A stretch of 64,000 bases of DNA. Origin: Maricaulis sp947259345. Lineage in GTDB: Bacteria; Pseudomonadota; Alphaproteobacteria; Caulobacterales; Maricaulaceae. Positions 1 through 8,962 of this stretch are shown in pieces; the stretch's first letter is position 1; each line of letters opens with the position of its first letter. Location of the stretch: NCBI GenBank assembly GCA_965217205.1, contig OZ244254.1, positions 3,348,001 through 3,412,000 of the forward strand. The letters are read 5' to 3'. A program made the translations under genes and the position numbers. Below the pieces are notes generated by a model, which worked only from the letters and a program-made list of their open reading frames with translations, had not been told where the DNA came from and did no database searches.

Positions 1-916
1 GGGATGTGCCGGCCTTTACACGGACGCGCATGTCGCGGCCTGGCGCGAAATCACGGATTTCGCGCATGGGCAGTCGCGTGCCCGCATGGCGATCCAGCTT
101 TCCCATGCTGGCCGCAAAGGCTCCACCAAGCTGGGCTGGGATGGCTATGATGTGCCGCTAGAGAGCGGCAACTGGCCAATCTATGGCCCGTCTCCCATTC
201 CCTGGGATGACGGCAATCAGATCCCGATCGAGATGGACCGGGAAGATATGGACCGGATCTGTGCCGATTTCGTCCGCGCAACCGAGCGCGCGTTGGAAGC
301 CGGGTTCGACATGGTCGAGTTGCACTGCGCTCACGGCTATCTCCTGTCCTCCTTCATCACGCCGATCTCCAATCATCGCACCGACGCCTATGGCGGATCA
401 TTGGAGAACCGCCTGCGCTACCCGCTCGAAGTTTTTACCGCGATGCGTGAGGTCTGGCCTGACGAGAAGCCCATGGCTGTCCGCATCTCGGCAACTGACT
501 GGGTGGCGGGTCAGGGCATTGAGGCGGATGAGAGTGTGCAGGTCGCCCAGGCCTTCATGGCCGCCGGCGCTGATTTGATCGATGTGTCGGCAGGTCAGAC
601 CACACCGCACGCGCGTCCGGTCTACGGCCGCATGTTCCAGACGCCTTACTCCGATCAGATCCGCAATACGCTCGGCTGTGCCACAATGGCCGTCGGCAAT
701 ATCTACGAGCCGGATCATGTGAATTCGATCCTGGCTGCCGGTCGGGCAGACCTCGTCGCCCTCGCCCGCCCGCATCTGCTCGACCCCAACTGGACGCTCC
801 GCGCCGCTGCGGAGCTGGCTGATCGGGGCGTCGCGGTCCCGCGCCAATACCTGGCCGGGTTTGACCAATTATCGCGCAATCTGCAGCGCGCTCAGCAAAT
901 GGAGGAGCGCGCATGA
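1..916 (+). CDS. C-terminal part of 2-aminobenzoyl-CoA (or salicylyl-CoA) monooxygenase/reductase, cut by window start
   Basis: The open frame begins at base 2 with no start codon, so the gene enters from outside; 304 residues are visible. They form an Old Yellow Enzyme-type flavin domain: HCAHGYLLSSF and RTDAYGGSLENRLRY are the FMN/substrate barrel motifs, and the tail has RQYLAGFDQLSRNLQRA. That tail is typical of the fused flavin monooxygenase-OYE enzymes that hydroxylate and reduce 2-aminobenzoyl-CoA or salicylyl-CoA. The N-terminal monooxygenase half would lie upstream. It overlaps the next gene by ATGA. The aryl-CoA ligase, beta-oxidation genes and Rid protein downstream favour an anthranilate pathway. 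A free-standing NADH:flavin oxidoreductase is the alternative. Confidence 0.8.
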   Translation, partial: GCAGLYTDAHVAAWREITDFAHGQSRARMAIQLSHAGRKGSTKLGWDGYDVPLESGNWPIYGPSPIPWDDGNQIPIEMDREDMDRICADFVRATERALEAGFDMVELHCAHGYLLSSFITPISNHRTDAYGGSLENRLRYPLEVFTAMREVWPDEKPMAVRISATDWVAGQGIEADESVQVAQAFMAAGADLIDVSAGQTTPHARPVYGRMFQTPYSDQIRNTLGCATMAVGNIYEPDHVNSILAAGRADLVALARPHLLDPNWTLRAAAELADRGVAVPRQYLAGFDQLSRNLQRAQQMEERA

Positions 917-1662
917 GCAAGCTCACCGGAAAACGGGCTGTCATCACCGGCGGTGGCACCGGGATTGGCCTGGCCTGTGCCAGCCGTCTCGATGTCGAGG
1001 GGATCGAGACCCTGCTCATGGGGCGCGACCTCGAGCGTCTGGAAGCCGCGGCCGGGACGCTGGAGCGGGCCCGTGCCATCCGTTGCGATGTTACGGATGA
1101 TGCGAGTGTCGAGGCGGCGTTCAAGGCCAGCGGGCCGATCGATATTCTGATCAATAATGCCGGCATCGCCGCCGCGTGCGCCTTCACCAAGACCTCAATG
1201 GACGATTGGCGCCAGATCCAGGCCGTGAATGTGGAAGGCTTGGTGCGCTGTACTCAAGCCGTGCTCGGTTCGATGATCCGGGCGGACTATGCCCGAATTA
1301 TCAATATCGCCTCTATCGCGGGCCTGCGCGGCGGGGCCTATGTCGCCCCCTATGTCGCGTCCAAGCATGCCGTTGTCGGACTGACGAAGTCGCTGTCGCT
1401 GGAATACGCGCAAACAAACCTGACCGTGAACGCGGTCTGCCCCGGCTTTGTCGAGACGCAGATTGTCGAGGATGCGATCGCCAATATCATGGCCAAGACC
1501 GGTCGCACGCGGGACCAGGCGCTGGCTGAGCTGGCCAAGGAGAACCCGCAAGGTCGCCTGATCCAGCCCGTCGAGGTTGCCGAGGCGGTCGCCTGGTTGT
1601 GCTCGCCGCATTCAGGGTCAGTCTCCGGCCAGGCAATCACCATATCCGGAGGGGCGATCTGA
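913..1662 (+). CDS. Short-chain dehydrogenase/reductase, probable 3-hydroxyacyl-CoA dehydrogenase of the aromatic-CoA operon
   Basis: A 249-residue classical SDR. The cofactor motif TGGGTGIG is at residues 12-19, NNAG at 81-84, and the catalytic Ser134-Tyr147-Lys151 triad is intact. Classical SDRs of this size oxidise or reduce hydroxyl groups with NAD(P). In this setting the likely substrate is a ring-derived 3-hydroxyacyl-CoA. Its ATG overlaps the stop of the preceding gene (ATGA at 913-916), so the two are probably translationally coupled. Substrate is inferred from neighbours only. Confidence 0.85.
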   Translation: MSKLTGKRAVITGGGTGIGLACASRLDVEGIETLLMGRDLERLEAAAGTLERARAIRCDVTDDASVEAAFKASGPIDILINNAGIAAACAFTKTSMDDWRQIQAVNVEGLVRCTQAVLGSMIRADYARIINIASIAGLRGGAYVAPYVASKHAVVGLTKSLSLEYAQTNLTVNAVCPGFVETQIVEDAIANIMAKTGRTRDQALAELAKENPQGRLIQPVEVAEAVAWLCSPHSGSVSGQAITISGGAI

Positions 1663-1663
1663 A

Positions 1664-2137
1664 ATGAGATCAGGCGCCGACAAGACGCAGGAGGATGACC
1701 GGCAGGCGGTCAAGCTGTGGCTGCGCCTCTATCGCCCGGTCTCCCTGATTGAGCGCGAGCTGCGAAGCCGTTTCCAGCGCGAATTCGGGGTCAGCCTGTC
1801 GCGCTTTGATGCGCTTTCGGCGCTCGACCGCGCGCCAGATGGTCTGCTCATGGGCGAACTGTCCGACCGGCTTCTGGTGACCAATGGCAATGTCACGGGC
1901 TTGATAAGCCGCATGCTGGCAGACGGGCTGGTGACGCGCGAAGCGCAGCCGCAGGACCGCCGCAGTTTTCGTGTCGCGCTGACCGACGAAGGCCGGGCCA
2001 CCTTTTCCCGCATGGCACAGGCACATGCCGGGTGGCTGACAGAATTGCTGGCTGACCTCCCACCGGCCAGCGCGACGTCGCTCGCCCGTCATTCCGAAGC
2101 CCTGCTCCGCAGTCTCCAAGTCGAAACGAACGGATAG
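1664..2137 (+). CDS. MarR-family transcriptional regulator
   Basis: A 157-residue winged-helix protein starting at the ATG one base after the preceding stop; an upstream in-frame extension would lie inside the SDR gene and is rejected. A DNA-binding segment (LMGELSDRLLVTNGNVTGLI, then a wing with PQDRRSFRVALTDEG) is clear. MarR proteins dimerise on palindromes and release DNA on binding an aromatic or acyl-CoA ligand. Being inside the aryl-CoA operon, it most likely controls that operon in response to an aryl-CoA intermediate, which is inference. No operator can be assigned because the operon promoter is outside the window. Confidence 0.88.
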   Translation: MRSGADKTQEDDRQAVKLWLRLYRPVSLIERELRSRFQREFGVSLSRFDALSALDRAPDGLLMGELSDRLLVTNGNVTGLISRMLADGLVTREAQPQDRRSFRVALTDEGRATFSRMAQAHAGWLTELLADLPPASATSLARHSEALLRSLQVETNG

Positions 2138-2140
2138 ATC

Positions 2141-2953
2141 ATGCTTGATCCCAACACGCTCCAGCCTGAACATTTTCTTTGGTCATTCGAGGACGGTGTC
2201 GCCACAATCACGTTGAACCGCCCGGATCGCAAGAATCCTCTGACCTTCGAAAGTTATGCCGAGCTGCGCGACCTTTTCCGCGACCTTGTCTATGCCAAGT
2301 CCGTCCAGTCCGTAATCGTCACGGGTGCGGGCGGAAACTTCTGTTCCGGTGGTGACGTCCACGACATCATCGGCCCGCTGGTCAAGAAAGACATGGCCGG
2401 CCTGCTCGATTTCACGCGGATGACCGGCGATCTGGTCAAGGCGATGCGCGATTGTCCGCAGCCGGTGATCGCCGCGGTGGACGGGGTCTGTGTCGGTGCA
2501 GGTGCGATCATGGCGATGGCATCTGACCTGCGCGTGGCGACACCCGCGGCCAAGACCGCTTTTCTCTTCAATCGTGTCGGACTCGCCGGCTGCGATATGG
2601 GTGCCTGCGCCATCCTCCCACGGCTGATCGGCCAGGGCCGTGCGAGCGAGCTTCTTTTCTTCGGGCGTTCCATGTCGGCCGAGGAGGGCGAGCGCTGGGG
2701 CTTCTACAACTCCATCGTCGAGGCGGACGCCCTGATGGAAACGGCGCAGGCCTGGGCTAGGCGGATCGCGAGCGGGCCGAATTTCGCCAATGCCATGACC
2801 AAGAACCAGCTCAATACCGAATGGGATATGGGCCTGCATACCGCCATCGAGTCGGAAGCCCAGGCCCAGGCGATCTGCATGCAGACCCGCGACTTCGAGC
2901 GCGCCTATGAAGCTTTCGTCGCGCGCGAAAAGCCCGTCTTCGAGGGGGATTGA
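2141..2953 (+). CDS. Enoyl-CoA hydratase/isomerase family protein
   Basis: A 270-residue crotonase-fold protein. The oxyanion-hole segments are visible as GGNFCSGGDVHDI near residue 65 and GVCVGAGAIMAMASDLR near residue 118. The C-terminal half carries RVGLAGCDMGACAILPRLIG. Crotonases hydrate or cleave CoA-thioester double bonds in the cytoplasm. Three bases separate it from the MarR gene and none from the acyl-CoA dehydrogenase gene, so all are one transcript. It is proposed to act on the non-aromatic ring product in a beta-oxidation-like sequence; hydratase and ring hydrolase cannot be distinguished from sequence. Confidence 0.85.
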   Translation: MLDPNTLQPEHFLWSFEDGVATITLNRPDRKNPLTFESYAELRDLFRDLVYAKSVQSVIVTGAGGNFCSGGDVHDIIGPLVKKDMAGLLDFTRMTGDLVKAMRDCPQPVIAAVDGVCVGAGAIMAMASDLRVATPAAKTAFLFNRVGLAGCDMGACAILPRLIGQGRASELLFFGRSMSAEEGERWGFYNSIVEADALMETAQAWARRIASGPNFANAMTKNQLNTEWDMGLHTAIESEAQAQAICMQTRDFERAYEAFVAREKPVFEGD

Positions 2954-4129
2954 ATGTCCGATACCAGCTATCTGGCCTGGCCCTTTTTTGACGATTATCA
3001 TCGCGCCCTCGCCGCGCAATTGTCCGATTGGGCGAAAACGCGATTTGGCGAGACAGGCTTTTCCGAACATGCCGATATCGATGCGGATTGTGCCGAGATT
3101 CGCGCCGCGCTGGGTGAGGCCGGTTTGACCCGTCAGGTCGTTCCGTCGGCCTATGGTGGCGCGCAGGAGTCACTGGATGTCCGCTCGCTCTGCCTTGTCC
3201 GCGAGCACCTGGCTTACCGCTCCGGTCTCGCCGATTTCGTGTTCGCCATGCAGGGCCTGGGGTCCGGGGCCATATCGCTGTTCGGGACGTCCGCACAGAA
3301 ACAGGCCTGGCTGCCAGGTGTGGCCTCGGGTGAGCTGTGCGCGGCCTTTGCTTTGACCGAACCCGAGGCCGGCTCAGACGTCGCAGCGATCACGACTGAG
3401 GCGCGCCTTGATAGCGGCCATTACGTCATCGAGGGCGAGAAGACCTTCATCTCCAATGGCGGAATCGCCGACTTCTACGTCGTTTTCGCGCGCACGGGCG
3501 AGGCCGATGGCGCGCGCGGCCTGAGTGCCATCATCGTGCCGGCAAATACGCCGGGTCTCGTCATCGCCGAGCGTATCGAGACCATGGCGCCGCATCCGCT
3601 GGCCTGCTTGCGGTTCGAGAATTGCCGGGTCCCGGTGGACCATCGTCTGGGTGAGGGCGGGGCCGGTTTCAGGATCGCCATGTCGACGCTGGACGTCTTC
3701 CGCTCGACCGTCGGCGCGGCGGCGCTGGGCTTTGCCCGGCGTGCACTGGACGAGGCCACAGCGCGCGCGCGCGGGCGCGAGCTCTTCGGCGCTCCACTGG
3801 CAGATCTTCCGGGGGTCCAGACGCAATTGGCCGAGATGGCGGTCGATATCGACGCGGCGGCGCTGCTGATCTATCGCGCGGCCTGGACCAAGGATGGTGG
3901 TGCCGCCCGCGTCACCCGCGAAGCGGCCATGGCCAAGCTCTATGCAACCGAGGCGGCCCAGAAGGCGATCGACGCCGCGGTCCAGATATTCGGCGGGCTG
4001 GGCGTGACCAAGGGTAATGTCGCCGAGGCGCTCTACCGGGAAATCCGGGCCTTGCGCATCTATGAGGGCGCGTCGGAAGTCCAGAAGCTTGTAATAGCAC
4101 GCTCGCATCTGGCGGAGGCCGGGGCATGA
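2954..4129 (+). CDS. Acyl-CoA dehydrogenase
   Basis: 391 residues, the normal length for FAD-dependent acyl-CoA dehydrogenases. FALTEPEAGSDVAAI is the FAD/substrate loop, TFISNGG follows, and the C-terminal RIYEGASEVQ carries the usual catalytic glutamate at about residue 371. The gene begins immediately after the hydratase stop and overlaps the thioesterase gene by ATGA. It likely introduces a double bond into a cyclohexane- or pimeloyl-type CoA intermediate made by the monooxygenase/reductase. Electrons would go to ETF, which is not encoded here. Confidence 0.9.
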   Translation: MSDTSYLAWPFFDDYHRALAAQLSDWAKTRFGETGFSEHADIDADCAEIRAALGEAGLTRQVVPSAYGGAQESLDVRSLCLVREHLAYRSGLADFVFAMQGLGSGAISLFGTSAQKQAWLPGVASGELCAAFALTEPEAGSDVAAITTEARLDSGHYVIEGEKTFISNGGIADFYVVFARTGEADGARGLSAIIVPANTPGLVIAERIETMAPHPLACLRFENCRVPVDHRLGEGGAGFRIAMSTLDVFRSTVGAAALGFARRALDEATARARGRELFGAPLADLPGVQTQLAEMAVDIDAAALLIYRAAWTKDGGAARVTREAAMAKLYATEAAQKAIDAAVQIFGGLGVTKGNVAEALYREIRALRIYEGASEVQKLVIARSHLAEAGA

Positions 4130-4539
4130 GTTTTGATCGCTCCCGCCGCGTGCGCTTTGCCGATGTCGATCCGGCCGGGATCGTTTTCTATCCGCGCTAT
4201 TTCGAGATGATCAACGGAATGATCGAGGACTGGTTCGACGACGGTCTGGGCTATGGCTTCGATGCCATGATCGTCAAAGGGCCGCATGGCGTTCCGCTGG
4301 CCCACATGGAAGCCGAGTTCAAGGCGCCCAGTCGCCTTGATGATACGCTCGATTTCTCGCTGGTCGTGCGCGAGCTCGGGCGGTCCTCGATAAAGCTGAC
4401 CCTGACCGCCCGGTGCGGTGACGAAGTTCGCATGATCGCCCGCCCGACCCTGGTTTTCATTGATGGACCGGCCAACAAGCCGATCGCCATCCCGCCAGCC
4501 TTGCGTGAGCGGATGCAGGCATTTGAGGAGACCGTCTGA
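4126..4539 (+). CDS. Hot-dog acyl-CoA thioesterase (4-hydroxybenzoyl-CoA thioesterase type)
   Basis: A 137-residue single hot-dog domain. The N-terminal motif FADVDPAGIVFYPRY, with the Asp at residue 15, is the signature of the 4HBT/YbgC family. These enzymes hydrolyse acyl- or aryl-CoA esters. In an aryl-CoA operon such a thioesterase commonly releases CoA from dead-end or over-accumulated aryl-CoA. It overlaps both neighbours (ATGA upstream, TGATG downstream), so it is firmly part of the operon. The true substrate is unknown. Confidence 0.85.
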   Translation: MSFDRSRRVRFADVDPAGIVFYPRYFEMINGMIEDWFDDGLGYGFDAMIVKGPHGVPLAHMEAEFKAPSRLDDTLDFSLVVRELGRSSIKLTLTARCGDEVRMIARPTLVFIDGPANKPIAIPPALRERMQAFEETV

Positions 4540-4931
4540 TGCAGATTTTGCAACCGCCCGGCTGGCCGCGCCCCAAGGGTTATTCCAACGGAGTTCTCGC
4601 GGAAGGGCGCACAGTCCACGTTGCCGGTCAGATTGGCTGGGACGCGAGCGGTGAGATCGTCTCGGACGACTTTGCGGCGCAATTCCGCCAGGTGATCGAC
4701 AATACGCTGGCAGTCTTGGCTGAGGCCGGAGCCGGGCCGGAGCATGTTGTTCGAATGACCGGCTATGTGACGGGGCGCGATGAATACCTGGCTGCCGGCC
4801 GCGAGCTTGGCGAAATCTGGAAACAGAGGATGGGGCGGAATTACCCGGCCATGGCCTTTGTCATCGTGCAAGGCCTGATCGAGCCGCGTGCCAAGGTCGA
4901 GATCGAAACGACTGCCGTGCTGCCGCGCTGA
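4539..4931 (+). CDS. Rid-family (YjgF/YER057c/UK114) enamine/imine deaminase-like protein
   Basis: A 130-residue protein with the Rid fold signature: GYSNGVLAEGRTVHVAGQIG near the start and EPRAKVEIETTAV at the end. Rid proteins hydrolyse reactive enamines or imines to ketones and ammonia. In the RidA subgroup a conserved Arg precedes the C-terminal Pro; here the equivalent segment reads GLIEPRAKVEIE, so it may belong to an Arg-less Rid subgroup. In this operon it could remove the amino group from a 2-amino-cyclohexene-CoA intermediate, which supports an anthranilate rather than a salicylate substrate. The role is inference; family membership is secure. Confidence 0.82.
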   Translation: MQILQPPGWPRPKGYSNGVLAEGRTVHVAGQIGWDASGEIVSDDFAAQFRQVIDNTLAVLAEAGAGPEHVVRMTGYVTGRDEYLAAGRELGEIWKQRMGRNYPAMAFVIVQGLIEPRAKVEIETTAVLPR

Positions 4932-4941
4932 ATCGGCATCA

Positions 4942-4961
4942 CCGGACCCGGGCCGGTCCGG
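4942..4961. other. Intergenic hairpin between Rid gene and CoA ligase
   Basis: CCGGACC at 4942-4948 pairs perfectly with GGTCCGG at 4955-4961 across a 6-base loop. No T-run follows, so a classical terminator is unlikely. It may be an mRNA processing or stability element that sets the ligase level apart from the upstream genes. Confidence 0.4.
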
Positions 4962-4997
4962 CCAAGAATGAGCGTCAAACGCGTCGGGGAGGACGTG

Positions 4998-6602
4998 ATG
5001 ACATTACAGACGTCTGGCCATGTGGATGGCTTTACACGTGATCGTCTGCCATCGCGCGAGCAATGGCCGGATTTTCGCTTCGAGGCTGCGGATCTTGACT
5101 ATCCGGCGCGCCTCAATTGCGGCGCTGAGCTGCTGGACGGCGCTGTCGCGAAGGGCTGGGGGGATCGGGTTGCGGTCTATAGTCCCGACCGGACGCTGAC
5201 CTATGCCGAACTGCTCGAGGAAGCGAACCGACTGGCTCATTACCTTGTCGATGATCTGGGCATTGTTCCGGGCAATCGGGTCCTGTTGCACGGGCCGAAC
5301 GGGATCGACCTGATGCTGGCCTGGTACGCGGTCTTGAAGGCCGGGGCGGTTGCCGTGACTACCATGCCGATGCTGCGCGCTCTCGAATTGGGCAAGGTGA
5401 TTGACAAGGGCCAGGTCGCCTTTGCCTTGTGTGATCCCGCCCTCCTCGATCCGGTCCGCGAGGCGGCGAGTGCCCATCCTGTCCTAAAGCGGATCGAATG
5501 CTGGGGAGCGGGCGGGGCGTTGGCGATCGCGATGGCGGGCAAGCCGGCGACATTCACCAATGCTGACACCTCGCGGGACGATATCGCGCTGCTGGCCTTC
5601 ACCTCGGGAACAACCGGCCACCCGAAGGCCTGCGCACACTTCCATTCCAGCGTCCTGGCCATGGCCGACACATTCGGTCGGCACACGCTCGCGCCCGAGT
5701 CGGACGAAATCTATGCCGGCACACCGCCCTTCGCCTTCACTTTCGGCCTCGGCGCCTTTGTGGTCTTTCCGGCGCGCTCCGGCATTGCTGTTGCCTTGGC
5801 GGATAGACCCGGGTTTGAAGCCCTGTGCGAGACCGTGGAGCGCTATGGCGTCACCACGCTTTTCACGGCCCCCATGGGTTATCGGGCCTTGATGGGTTTG
5901 TGGGGCAATTATGACATGGGGTCGGTTCACAAGGCAGTTTCGGCCGGTGAATCCCTGCCCAAGGCGACCTCTGATGCGGTCTTGGAAAAGACCGGCATAC
6001 GACTGATCGACGGGATCGGGGCGACAGAGATGATCCATATTTTCATCTCGGCGTCAGGCAGTGAAATCCGGCCCGGCGCAACCGGACTGCCGGTTCCAGG
6101 CTACGAAGCCCGAGTCATCAATGAGCAGGGGCAGGACATGCCCTGCGGTGAGGTCGGTCGGCTCGCAGTGCGAGGGCCGACCGGCTGTCTCTACCTCGAT
6201 GATCCGCGCCAGGCAGATTATGTCATCGATGGCTGGAATATCACAGGGGATCTGTATCGCCGTGATGAGGATGGCTATTTCTGGTATTTCTCCCGGGCCG
6301 ATGATCTCATCGTCGCGGCCGGCTATAATATTGCCGGACCCGAAGTGGAGCAGGCGTTGTTGACCCATGAAGCGGTGGCTGAGTGCGCCGTGGTGGGCGC
6401 GCCGGATGAAGAGCGAGGCACGATCGTGAAGGCGTTCGTCGTGCTCAAGCCGGATCATGACGGCGACGCCGCCATGATCGAGGCGCTTCAAGCTCATGTG
6501 AAAGCCGAGATCGCGCCTTACAAATATCCCAGGGCGGTCGAATTTCTGGATGCATTGCCGAAAACCCAGACCGGGAAAGTTCAGCGATACCGCTTGCGAT
6601 AG
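4998..6602 (+). CDS. Aryl-CoA ligase, probable 2-aminobenzoate-CoA ligase
   Basis: An ANL-superfamily adenylate-forming ligase of 534 residues. The phosphate-binding loop TSGTTGHPK is at about residues 202-210, GIGATEM follows, and the C-terminal TGKVQRYRLR contains the thioester-forming Lys. The N-terminal PDFRF...YPARLNCGAELLD is characteristic of benzoate/2-aminobenzoate-CoA ligases. I chose ATG 4998 because GGGGAGGA lies just upstream at the right spacing; an in-frame ATG at 4968 would add ten residues with no clear ribosome site. The enzyme would use ATP and CoA to activate the aromatic acid, the first step of the pathway encoded upstream. Benzoate or salicylate are other possible substrates. 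Confidence 0.87.
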   Translation: MTLQTSGHVDGFTRDRLPSREQWPDFRFEAADLDYPARLNCGAELLDGAVAKGWGDRVAVYSPDRTLTYAELLEEANRLAHYLVDDLGIVPGNRVLLHGPNGIDLMLAWYAVLKAGAVAVTTMPMLRALELGKVIDKGQVAFALCDPALLDPVREAASAHPVLKRIECWGAGGALAIAMAGKPATFTNADTSRDDIALLAFTSGTTGHPKACAHFHSSVLAMADTFGRHTLAPESDEIYAGTPPFAFTFGLGAFVVFPARSGIAVALADRPGFEALCETVERYGVTTLFTAPMGYRALMGLWGNYDMGSVHKAVSAGESLPKATSDAVLEKTGIRLIDGIGATEMIHIFISASGSEIRPGATGLPVPGYEARVINEQGQDMPCGEVGRLAVRGPTGCLYLDDPRQADYVIDGWNITGDLYRRDEDGYFWYFSRADDLIVAAGYNIAGPEVEQALLTHEAVAECAVVGAPDEERGTIVKAFVVLKPDHDGDAAMIEALQAHVKAEIAPYKYPRAVEFLDALPKTQTGKVQRYRLR

Positions 6603-6726
6603 ACGTTTTCGCTTGGCGTCGCGCTGCGCTCGCGCGTGGTGGATTGCTTGTGGTGGTGTCGAGATGCCGGTACATCTCGCGCGACACATCGCTCTGGGGG
6701 CGGTGAGCGATTTTCGGGAGGTGTCT

Positions 6727-8961
6727 GTGCGCGTCGGATATGTTTTGGGTGCATTCGTGTGTCTGGCTGGGAGCGCTCTGGCGCAAGACGCGGAGGACCG
6801 CACGGTCGCCGGTGAAGTGACAGAGGCCGCACCGCGCGCCGTCACCGAGATCTCCCTGGAGGCCGGTCAGCTTGTCACCCTGTCGACCGCCTCGGCGGAT
6901 CGCCTCGATACTGTCCTTGAGCTCTTTGGGCCTGATGGACGTGCTGTCGCTGAAAACGATGACCGCGCCCCTGGCGATCTGACATCGCAGATCATCTATG
7001 TTGCCGCGACCAGCGGTGATTACTCCGCAGTCGTAACAGGTTATGGCGGTGCAACCGGCGCGTTCGAGCTGACCATCGCCGACGGCCTTGATTTCGGTCT
7101 CACCAGTGAAGCTGACATCATGGCGGAAGAGCGGGTTTCGCTCGACGCCAGTCGCCGCGAAGCCAGCTATCCGGTCAGCCTCTCGAGCGACGACATCCTT
7201 GTTGTCACCACCTACGCGCTGACCGAAGGGCTCGACACGACGCTGGCCCTGCTGGACGGCAGTGGAGAGGTGATCGCCCAGAATGACGACCGCGGTGATG
7301 GCAGCCTGAACTCGCAACTGGTCTATCAAGCGGAAGAGACCAGCGATTTCCGGGTTGTCGTGAGCACCTATGGTGGCGATGGATCGGGCGATCTCATGCT
7401 CTCCATTGCGACAGACCCGAATGCTGAAGTGCCGTTCGATTTCGACTCGATCGAGCGGGATGTGTTCGCCGAGCAAACGGGTTCGATTGGTGGCCGAGTC
7501 ACCGAATTCGATTATCCGCTCGAGCTGGAAGCCGGCCAGACCGTGATGGTTCTGGCCGAAGCGCTCAACGGTGACCTCGACACCGTGCTGCGCCTGGTTG
7601 GTGAAGACGGTTTCCCGGTCGCGCTCAATGATGATCGGGGTGATGGATCGCTGAACTCCGCGATTGCCTTCACGGCGCCGGCCGATGGCAGCTACACCTT
7701 GGAACTGAGACGCTATCGCAGTGGCGAGAGCAGTGGCGATTACCGTCTCGAACTGTCTTTCGTGGACGGGACTGTCGTCGACACCCTGCAGGAATTGCTG
7801 GAGAACCGAGTCGCGCTGAGTGGGCCGGAACTGGTCCTTGAGACCGAAGATTTCCGCGTTCACTACACGCTTGAAGGCGTCGACGCTTCATCCACGGAGT
7901 ACGCTGAATCGGTCGGTGTCACCCTGCAAGCCATGCTCGATGAGCAAGTGTCGCGCATCGGTTGGGCGGAACCGGTTCGTGACGATGACGGGCGCTATAC
8001 GGCCTATGTCGCTGACGCGGATGGATCGATGGGCGTGACCTATCCGGTTCAAATCGTCTTTGACAATGTGCACACGGGTGACGTTCGCGAGACGTCGGCG
8101 GCGCGGACCGTCTTTGTGGTCGACAATGATTTTGTCGGCATGGGCAAGACGGCGCCGGTACACAGCCTGATGCGCGCCACAGCGACGCATGAATTCAATC
8201 ATGTCATCCAGTTTGGCTATGATTCCGAAGAGGGGCTTGACTGGCTCTATGAGGCGACCGCCTCCTGGACGGAGACCACGACCGTCGGCAGCGACCAGGA
8301 TGCCACCGACTATGTCGCCACAGATTACGGTTCGCCGGAAGTCTGCTGGACAACAAGCCAGGACGGGTTTGACTACGCCCAATGGACCTTGCTGCAATCG
8401 ATTGCCGACAGCTATGGCGAGCGTCTCATCGTGGAGATGTGGGAAAACAGTGTCACGCTGGACGGGTTTGAGACCATGTCGGCCCCGCTCGAGCGGGTCG
8501 GCACGACCATTCCGGAGGTGATCCAGCGGTGGCGGGCCCAGAATTACGCCATGGCTTACGATCTGGCCCCGATGTTCACCGATACCGTGAATATCCAGCA
8601 CACCCTGAACAGCGAGCGAGGCTGGATGTCCAAGGGCGGGTTGGAGCAGCTGGGCGCAAACTATATCGCCCTCGAGCTGAACGGGCGTTATGACTTCGGG
8701 TTGAGCGGCGATGACGGTCTGGAGCTGATCGCCCTGGGGCATCGCGACGGCGTGGTCGATGTGACTCCGCTGGGGCGTCGCGGCACGGTTGATACGACCG
8801 GCTATGACCATTCCGCCCTGATGGTCTTCCGTCGCACCATGCCGGAAGCGCCGGGCGTGTGTTCGGGCACGGGCTATTCGCTCGACGTTGCGCCGTCCAC
8901 ATCAACGCCGCCGCAACCGGCCTACCAATTCGACGCACCGCATTTCACGGCGCCGGGCTGA
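6727..8961 (+). CDS. Secreted metalloprotease-like protein with three PPC-like repeats
   Basis: 744 residues from a GTG at 6727, preceded by GGGAGG. This start gives a clean signal peptide (RVGYVLGAFVCLAGSALAQ); a longer frame to 6550 overlaps the ligase and has no signal peptide at its start. Residues about 20-345 contain three pre-peptidase C-terminal-like beta-sandwich repeats, each with an NDDR-type acidic turn (NDDRGDGSLNS in copies two and three). A metallopeptidase-like domain follows with HEFNH at about 488-492 and a downstream Glu near 509 (YEATASWTE), matching an HExxH zinc site. It resembles secreted putative metalloproteases of marine and myxobacterial genomes. Substrate unknown. 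It ends one base before the convergent mobA stop. Confidence 0.75.
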   Translation: MRVGYVLGAFVCLAGSALAQDAEDRTVAGEVTEAAPRAVTEISLEAGQLVTLSTASADRLDTVLELFGPDGRAVAENDDRAPGDLTSQIIYVAATSGDYSAVVTGYGGATGAFELTIADGLDFGLTSEADIMAEERVSLDASRREASYPVSLSSDDILVVTTYALTEGLDTTLALLDGSGEVIAQNDDRGDGSLNSQLVYQAEETSDFRVVVSTYGGDGSGDLMLSIATDPNAEVPFDFDSIERDVFAEQTGSIGGRVTEFDYPLELEAGQTVMVLAEALNGDLDTVLRLVGEDGFPVALNDDRGDGSLNSAIAFTAPADGSYTLELRRYRSGESSGDYRLELSFVDGTVVDTLQELLENRVALSGPELVLETEDFRVHYTLEGVDASSTEYAESVGVTLQAMLDEQVSRIGWAEPVRDDDGRYTAYVADADGSMGVTYPVQIVFDNVHTGDVRETSAARTVFVVDNDFVGMGKTAPVHSLMRATATHEFNHVIQFGYDSEEGLDWLYEATASWTETTTVGSDQDATDYVATDYGSPEVCWTTSQDGFDYAQWTLLQSIADSYGERLIVEMWENSVTLDGFETMSAPLERVGTTIPEVIQRWRAQNYAMAYDLAPMFTDTVNIQHTLNSERGWMSKGGLEQLGANYIALELNGRYDFGLSGDDGLELIALGHRDGVVDVTPLGRRGTVDTTGYDHSALMVFRRTMPEAPGVCSGTGYSLDVAPSTSTPPQPAYQFDAPHFTAPG

Positions 8962-8962
8962 G

